A DNA stretch of 64,000 bases from Leifsonia virtsii (GTDB taxonomy: Bacteria; Actinomycetota; Actinomycetes; Actinomycetales; Microbacteriaceae). The translations under genes and the position numbers were made by a program. Every line of letters starts with the position of its first letter. Position 1 is the stretch's first letter. This document shows positions 62,515 to 64,000 of this stretch, one piece after another. The DNA is taken from positions 496,001 to 560,000 of the forward strand of contig NZ_JAROCB010000003.1 of the NCBI RefSeq assembly GCF_030433675.1, in the 5' to 3' direction. Under the pieces are notes generated by a model. The model did no database searches. It had not been told where the DNA came from and saw nothing but the letters and a program-made list of their open reading frames with translations.

Positions 62515-64000
62515 TCAGCCCTCGAGCACGGCCATGGCGGCGTTGTGCCCTCCGAGGCCGCTGACAGCGCCGCCGCGCCGCGCGCCGGAGCCGCAGAGCA
62601 GGATGCGCGGGTGCGCGGTCGCGACTCCCCACCTTTGCGCCGGCGTGTCTAGCGCGTCGCCGTCTTCGGCGAACGGCCAGGAGAGCGGGCCGTGGAAGAT
62701 GTTGCCGCCCGGCATGTTGAGCGCCTGCTCCAGGTCGCGCGTCGTCTTGGTCTCGATGCACGGGTTGCCGTCGCCGTCGGTCAGCAGCAGGTCCTCCACC
62801 GGCTCCGCCAGCACCGAGTTCAGGGAGGCGAGCACCGCATCCTGGAGGCGCCGGCGCGTCTCGTCGTTGTTCTCGTCGGTGAGCCAGCGGTCGGGGGTGT
62901 GCAAGCCGAAGACGGTGATGGTCTGGGCCCCCGATTCGGCGAGCTCGGGGTCGAGGATGCTCGGGTCGGCGAGCGTGTGGCAGTAGATCTCGCACGGCAG
63001 CAGTTCGGGCATGACGCCGCGGCTCATCCCCGCGTAGGCCTCTTCGAGCTGCGTGTAGGTCTCGTTGATGTGGAAGGTGCCGCCGAACGCGGCCTTCGGG
63101 TCGATGCTCTCGTCGCGCAGGCGGGGCAGCCGCTTCAGGAGCAGGTTCACCTTGACCTGTGCTCCCTCCGCCTTCTCGCGCGGTGGCTCCGGGGTCTCGC
63201 CGAGCAGGCGGTCGAGCACCTCCGGGGCGACGTTGGCGAGCACGTGCGCTCCCTCGACCCGCCGCTCGTGACCGTTGCGGCGGTACTCCACGGTGCCGTC
63301 GGGGTCGATGCGGGTCACCTCGGCGCCGGTGACGATGCGGGCGCCGGCCTCGCGGGCGACGCGCGCGAGCTCTCCGGTGACCGCGCCCATGCCGCCGACG
63401 GGGACATCCCACTCGCCGGTGCCCTGTCCGATCACGTGGTACAGGAAGCAGCGGTTCTGGGCGAGCCCCGGGTCGGAGACGCTCGCGAACGTGCCGATCA
63501 GCGCGTCTGTGGCGACCACGCCGCGGACGAGGTCGTTCTCGACGCGCGACTCGATGAACTCGCCGATCGGGCGCTCGACGATCGCGTCCCACAGCTCGTC
63601 GTCGGCGACCAGCGATTTCGCCTCCGAGCGGGTGAGGAGCGGTTCGGTCACGGTCGGCCAGAGGGCACGGGCGAGCTCGCCGGTGCTTCGGTAGACCGAG
63701 TCGAACCCGTCGGCGTCGGCCGCCGCGCCGATGCGGGCGAAGGAGGCCGCGGTGGCCGTCGCGTCGGTGTTGTCGACGAGCAGTCCGGCGCCGGCGGGGT
63801 CGCCCGGGACGGGGGTGTAGGAGGAGTAGCGGCGGCGTGCGAGCCGGATGTCGAGACCGAGCTCGTCGATGATGCGCTGCGGGAGCAGGCTGACGAGGTA
63901 CGAGTAGCGGGACAGCCGGGCCTCGACGCCGGGGAACGCCTGGGCGCTGACGGCCGCGCCTCCCACGTCGTCGAGCCGTTCGAGCAGGATGACCGACTTC
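62515..64000 (-). CDS. Phytoene-desaturase-like FAD oxidoreductase (partial, runs off right edge)
   Basis: About 495 residues are visible; the coding frame stays open to the edge and its first residues (SVILLERLDDVGGAAVSA) are the second half of an N-terminal FAD-binding fold, so the true start lies beyond 64000. Other features are GGMGAVTGELARVAREAGARIVTGAEV, EGAHVLANVAPEVLDRLL and the C-terminal FAD motif ILLCGSGARRGGAVSGLGGHNAAMAVLEG. This is the phytoene-dehydrogenase-related group (COG1233), which includes carotenoid desaturases and uncharacterised relatives. No other carotenoid gene is in view. Confidence 0.85.
   Translation of the reverse strand, partial: KSVILLERLDDVGGAAVSAQAFPGVEARLSRYSYLVSLLPQRIIDELGLDIRLARRRYSSYTPVPGDPAGAGLLVDNTDATATAASFARIGAAADADGFDSVYRSTGELARALWPTVTEPLLTRSEAKSLVADDELWDAIVERPIGEFIESRVENDLVRGVVATDALIGTFASVSDPGLAQNRCFLYHVIGQGTGEWDVPVGGMGAVTGELARVAREAGARIVTGAEVTRIDPDGTVEYRRNGHERRVEGAHVLANVAPEVLDRLLGETPEPPREKAEGAQVKVNLLLKRLPRLRDESIDPKAAFGGTFHINETYTQLEEAYAGMSRGVMPELLPCEIYCHTLADPSILDPELAESGAQTITVFGLHTPDRWLTDENNDETRRRLQDAVLASLNSVLAEPVEDLLLTDGDGNPCIETKTTRDLEQALNMPGGNIFHGPLSWPFAEDGDALDTPAQRWGVATAHPRILLCGSGARRGGAVSGLGGHNAAMAVLEG

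Overview
This is a high-GC (roughly 70%) actinobacterial chromosome segment. The 16S rRNA gene, the 23S gene with its actinobacterial domain III insertion, the coproporphyrin-dependent heme route, menaquinone genes and the many GTG starts all point to the family Microbacteriaceae, probably Leifsonia or a close relative; the genus is an inference. I see no prophage, insertion sequence, tRNA gene or CRISPR array. It looks like core chromosome packed with housekeeping and respiratory genes.

Layout. 1-4.6 kb (minus strand): a truncated membrane-protein gene, glyS, a lipoprotein, an acetyltransferase and hemA. 4.7-14.6 kb (plus strand): hemE-hemY, three small membrane-protein genes, then hemQ-hemH-hemC-hemD-hemB-hemL. 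With hemA this gives every enzyme from glutamyl-tRNA to heme b by the coproporphyrin route in one block, mostly with 4-bp ATGA/GTGA overlaps. A perfect long palindrome follows hemL. 14.7-19.6 kb (minus): a small hypothetical gene, then a xylose-type ABC importer (binding protein, one-domain ATPase, permease) under a ROK repressor. 19.7-30.4 kb: mixed single genes, including two DUF1304 membrane proteins flanking an FAD monooxygenase, an AcuI-type reductase, an ICL/PEP-mutase-like protein, an LssY_C protein, a Na+/H+ antiporter, tRNA hydroxylase TrhO, a polyprenol-phosphate mannose synthase, a PEBP-family protein and a LysE exporter. 30.4-35.3 kb: the methylcitrate operon prpD-prpB-prpC, convergent with a thiolase. 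35.3-37.4 kb: a short archaeal-type aspS overlapping an antisense radC. 37.5-42.2 kb: a histidine phosphatase and a System II cytochrome c maturation operon (TlpA-like, CcdA, ResB, CcsB) ending in a strong terminator. 42.3-48.3 kb: one complete rRNA operon (16S-23S-5S) with tandem promoters and a terminator, no tRNA in the spacer. 48.3-58.8 kb: an RGG-repeat/TPR protein, a HAD phosphatase, and the menaquinone genes menC, menB, menE, menA and menD with a hotdog thioesterase nearby. 58.8-64 kb: a berberine-bridge-type flavoprotein, an AlkA-like DNA glycosylase, small membrane and SRPBCC proteins, and a phytoene-desaturase-like flavoprotein cut by the right edge.

How it fits together. Heme, cytochrome c assembly and menaquinone synthesis sit within 60 kb, so much of the machinery for a menaquinone/cytochrome respiratory chain is here. 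Propionyl-CoA disposal (prp) and xylose uptake add carbon metabolism.

The most striking regulatory signal is a TANNNT -10 box placed 6-8 nt in front of the start codon of 23 genes, leaving no room for a Shine-Dalgarno site. This indicates leaderless mRNAs on a large scale, and in one 23-bp divergent spacer the two -10 boxes overlap. Other points worth attention are the RGG-TPR protein after the rRNA operon, a cluster of three DnaA-box-like sites at 37.4 kb, the RadC C-terminus encoded antisense to aspS, tandem duplications centred on two stop codons, and a large intercistronic stem-loop in the sugar-transporter operon.
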